The notes under the pieces are model-generated. The model had not been told where the DNA came from, ran no database searches, and was given only the letters and a program-made list of their open reading frames with translations. Made by a program: the position numbers and the translations under genes. Source: Melghirimyces profundicolus (lineage in GTDB: Bacteria > Bacillota > Bacilli > Thermoactinomycetales > DSM-45169). Taken from it: a DNA stretch of 64,000 nucleotides. The stretch covers positions 62,001 through 126,000 of the forward strand of contig NZ_QBKR01000007.1 in assembly GCF_003054245.1 (NCBI RefSeq), read 5' to 3'. The first letter of the stretch is position 1, and each line of letters starts with the position of its first letter. Below are positions 62,279 through 64,000 of the stretch, one piece after another.

Positions 62279-62426
62279 GCGCCATGACGAAGCAGTCAAC
62301 ACTCTTTATGCAGTTCCCCTTGCTCCAATCACCTCAAAAAGGATTTTGAGAGGCGGATGGTGAAAACATCAACCAATAGGATCCGTCCGGCACCGAAGAA
62401 AAAAAGACAACCAGGGAGCATTGGAA

Positions 62427-64000
62427 TTGGGAATTTATACCCTGTTCAAGAATCGGATTGCAGTTAAAATGGTGGTTGCTTTTCTCCTTGTTATATTACT
62501 CCCTACCAGTTTTACAAGCATTTTGTTTTATGTGACTTCGTCAAATATCGTCAATCAAAACGTTCGGGAATCGTCCGTTCAAATCGCTGAACAATCCGCC
62601 CAGAATTTATCAAATATTGTTCAGATCGGAAACGATACGTCCAATTTGGTTTACAGTAATATGAAAATTCAACAAGCAGTCCTTGATGATTCAAAAGATG
62701 GGATTGGACTCGATGAACGGGAGGAGAATAATCAGTATGTCACCGAGTTTCTCAATCAGGTCATGTATGCAAATTCCATGGTCAAAATTATCTACGTTTT
62801 TAAACCAGAAGGGACCAGTTGGGGAAGCGGCACATTTTCCCAGGCTAAATTGTCTCAACACTCTTTGAATGAATTGGATTGGGTCAATGCATCTGAAAGG
62901 GCAGACGGCGAACTCGTTTGGATGGGTTTGCAATATGATCGCTTTAGCGGCGCAGGGACAAATACGGACCTCGTTCTCCCTGTCGCCCGTGTACTAAAAG
63001 ATTTTTCAAATATGAATAACGTCGGTTATGTATTAGTCAGTCTGGATGGGAAAGTGATTTTAGAAAAAATCAAAGGGTTAAAACTGGGGGAAACCGGTCG
63101 TTTTTTTGTCGTCGATCAAACGGGTAAAGTGATGATTGATAACAATCTTGAAAACGTTAACAAGACGATCCAAAATGATGCTCTTTTTCATCATGTGGTT
63201 CATAACAATAAAGCTGAATTTGAATTTGAAATGAATGATGAACCTTATTACGGTGTGAAACAGCCAATTGAAAATGGATGGACAATGGTTGGAATCGTAC
63301 CGGTGAGAGAGATTACGAAACAATTAGACGATGTTCAAAAGCTCATTTTATTATCTTCCATTGGATTTACAGCTCTTGCTGTTGTGATCGGTTTGTTTAT
63401 TGCCGGAAAAATGACCCGACCGATCAAGCAACTTACGACTCAAATGAAACGGGTGGAAGAAGGAAATTTAACTGCCAGGACAAGTATTCATTCTTCAGAT
63501 GAAATCGGGATCATGAGTATACAATTCAATCAAATGATTAACCGGATTGAACAATTGCTGGAAAAGGTCAGAACAGAACAATCTCAAAAGCAAGAGGCAG
63601 AATTAAGGGCACTTAAACATCGAATCAATCCTCATTTTTTGTTTAACACATTAAGCACCATTCGCTGGTTGGTTAAATTTAATCAGAATAAACAGGCTGA
63701 TGAAGCTTTAACTGCTTTAAACCGGTTAATGGAAGCAAATATGGGAAAAAAGGGGCCTTTTATTACAGTAGAAGAGGAATTGGATTTTATCGAGAAATAT
63801 ATTGATATTTTACAAATCAGGTATGATTCAACATTTCATCTGCTGATCGATGTTCCAAGAGAGGTTAAAGAATTTCGGATCCCAAGAATGCTGTTGCAAC
63901 CCATTGTCGAAAACGCGGTTTTTCATGGGATTGTACCGACGGGAAGAGCGGGAACGATCTCTATTTCGGCCCATCGCGATTCAAAACAGGTACGTTTTGA
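62427..64000 (+). CDS. YesM-type sensor histidine kinase (cut by window end)
   Basis: An open frame of about 524 residues continues past the window. It starts with a membrane helix (VKMVVAFLLVILLPTSF), then an extracellular sensor of about 270 residues, a second helix (LILLSSIGFTALAVVIGLFI), and a HAMP domain with TRPIKQLTTQMKRVEEGNLT. The His_kinase domain has the phosphorylated histidine in HRINPHFLFNTLSTIRWL and the N-box in LLQPIVENAVFHGI. YesM kinases pair with AraC-type response regulators (YesN) and respond to sugars. The partner is expected just beyond the window. TTG 62427 follows GGGAG with eight-base spacing. Confidence 0.88.
   Translation, partial: MGIYTLFKNRIAVKMVVAFLLVILLPTSFTSILFYVTSSNIVNQNVRESSVQIAEQSAQNLSNIVQIGNDTSNLVYSNMKIQQAVLDDSKDGIGLDEREENNQYVTEFLNQVMYANSMVKIIYVFKPEGTSWGSGTFSQAKLSQHSLNELDWVNASERADGELVWMGLQYDRFSGAGTNTDLVLPVARVLKDFSNMNNVGYVLVSLDGKVILEKIKGLKLGETGRFFVVDQTGKVMIDNNLENVNKTIQNDALFHHVVHNNKAEFEFEMNDEPYYGVKQPIENGWTMVGIVPVREITKQLDDVQKLILLSSIGFTALAVVIGLFIAGKMTRPIKQLTTQMKRVEEGNLTARTSIHSSDEIGIMSIQFNQMINRIEQLLEKVRTEQSQKQEAELRALKHRINPHFLFNTLSTIRWLVKFNQNKQADEALTALNRLMEANMGKKGPFITVEEELDFIEKYIDILQIRYDSTFHLLIDVPREVKEFRIPRMLLQPIVENAVFHGIVPTGRAGTISISAHRDSKQVRF

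Noticed and set aside
1-64000. rRNA or tRNA genes
   Set aside because: I saw no 16S, 23S or 5S landmarks and no cloverleaf with GTTCRA arms and a CCA-type end.

Overview
The window looks like a chromosomal segment of a moderately GC-rich, probably thermophilic, low-GC-Gram-positive bacterium (Bacillota). Thermoactinomycetaceae-type genera are my best guess. The grounds are strong Shine-Dalgarno sites, frequent GTG and TTG starts, an mtlARFD operon ordered as in Geobacillus, a B. subtilis-type FadR box, and lipoproteins with Gram-positive lipoboxes. Base composition is a mosaic. The mannitol and CO dehydrogenase blocks are GC-rich, while the symporter at 16.8 kb, the NhaC gene, the nuclease-ATPase gene and the final polysaccharide locus are AT-rich, so several blocks have probably been transferred.

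Layout. 0-2.6 kb: end of an ABC exporter operon, a TetR regulator and yraN. 2.6-6.6 kb: a hypothetical coiled-coil gene, a small zinc-ribbon protein, a repeat element beside a gene remnant, brnQ and a peptidase-E-like gene. 7.2-12.4 kb: mannitol PTS operon mtlA-mtlR-mtlF-mtlD. 12.7-14.2 kb: comM/yifB. 14.4-16.8 kb: decayed small genes and an IS200/IS605 element (tnpA, tnpB and probable omega-RNA) whose right end supplies the start codon of a dicarboxylate-type symporter. 18-19 kb: a toxin-like small ORF, a 29-base comM fragment and an IS3-family remnant. 19-25.3 kb: a FadR-type GntR regulator, a tripartite tricarboxylate transporter (tctC, tctB, tctA), prpD and prpB, with no citrate or methylcitrate synthase. 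25.3-26.6 kb: GNAT and PaaI-type thioesterase genes.

27-32.6 kb (minus strand): an operon of an RpiR regulator, YjiH-type transporter, M20 amidohydrolase, GNAT acyltransferase and N-succinylamino acid racemase. This fits the known route that turns D-amino acids irreversibly into L-amino acids. 32.7-36.5 kb: an MBL-fold hydrolase behind a FadR box, a full repeat element, an SPL-type radical SAM gene, a 2OG-Fe(II) oxygenase and a small membrane protein. 36.7-40.5 kb: NhaC antiporter and a 679-residue protein fusing a phospholipase-D-like nuclease domain to a P-loop ATPase, a candidate defence gene. 41.3-42.6 kb: remnants of a zinc alcohol dehydrogenase and a sigma-54 activator.

42.9-54 kb: a form I aerobic CO dehydrogenase cluster. 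It holds coxM, coxS, coxL (active-site loop AYRCSFR), an XdhC-YHS fusion, coxG, coxD, coxE, a split xdhC pair, a MoeA-like gene and a MocA-like cytidylyltransferase, so both structural subunits and Mo-cofactor maturation are encoded. 54.5 kb to the end: a dextran or cyclo-isomaltooligosaccharide locus. It has a secreted GH66 enzyme with about six carbohydrate-binding modules spliced into its barrel, a sugar ABC transporter, and a YesM-type sensor kinase cut by the window end. The GH66 and transporter genes share a duplicated leader with three repeated boxes, probably the binding sites of the kinase's partner regulator.

A short non-autonomous repeat element with inverted ends (GAAGYRTTGTGA) occurs in three full and three partial copies across the window, one of them inside the cox cluster.
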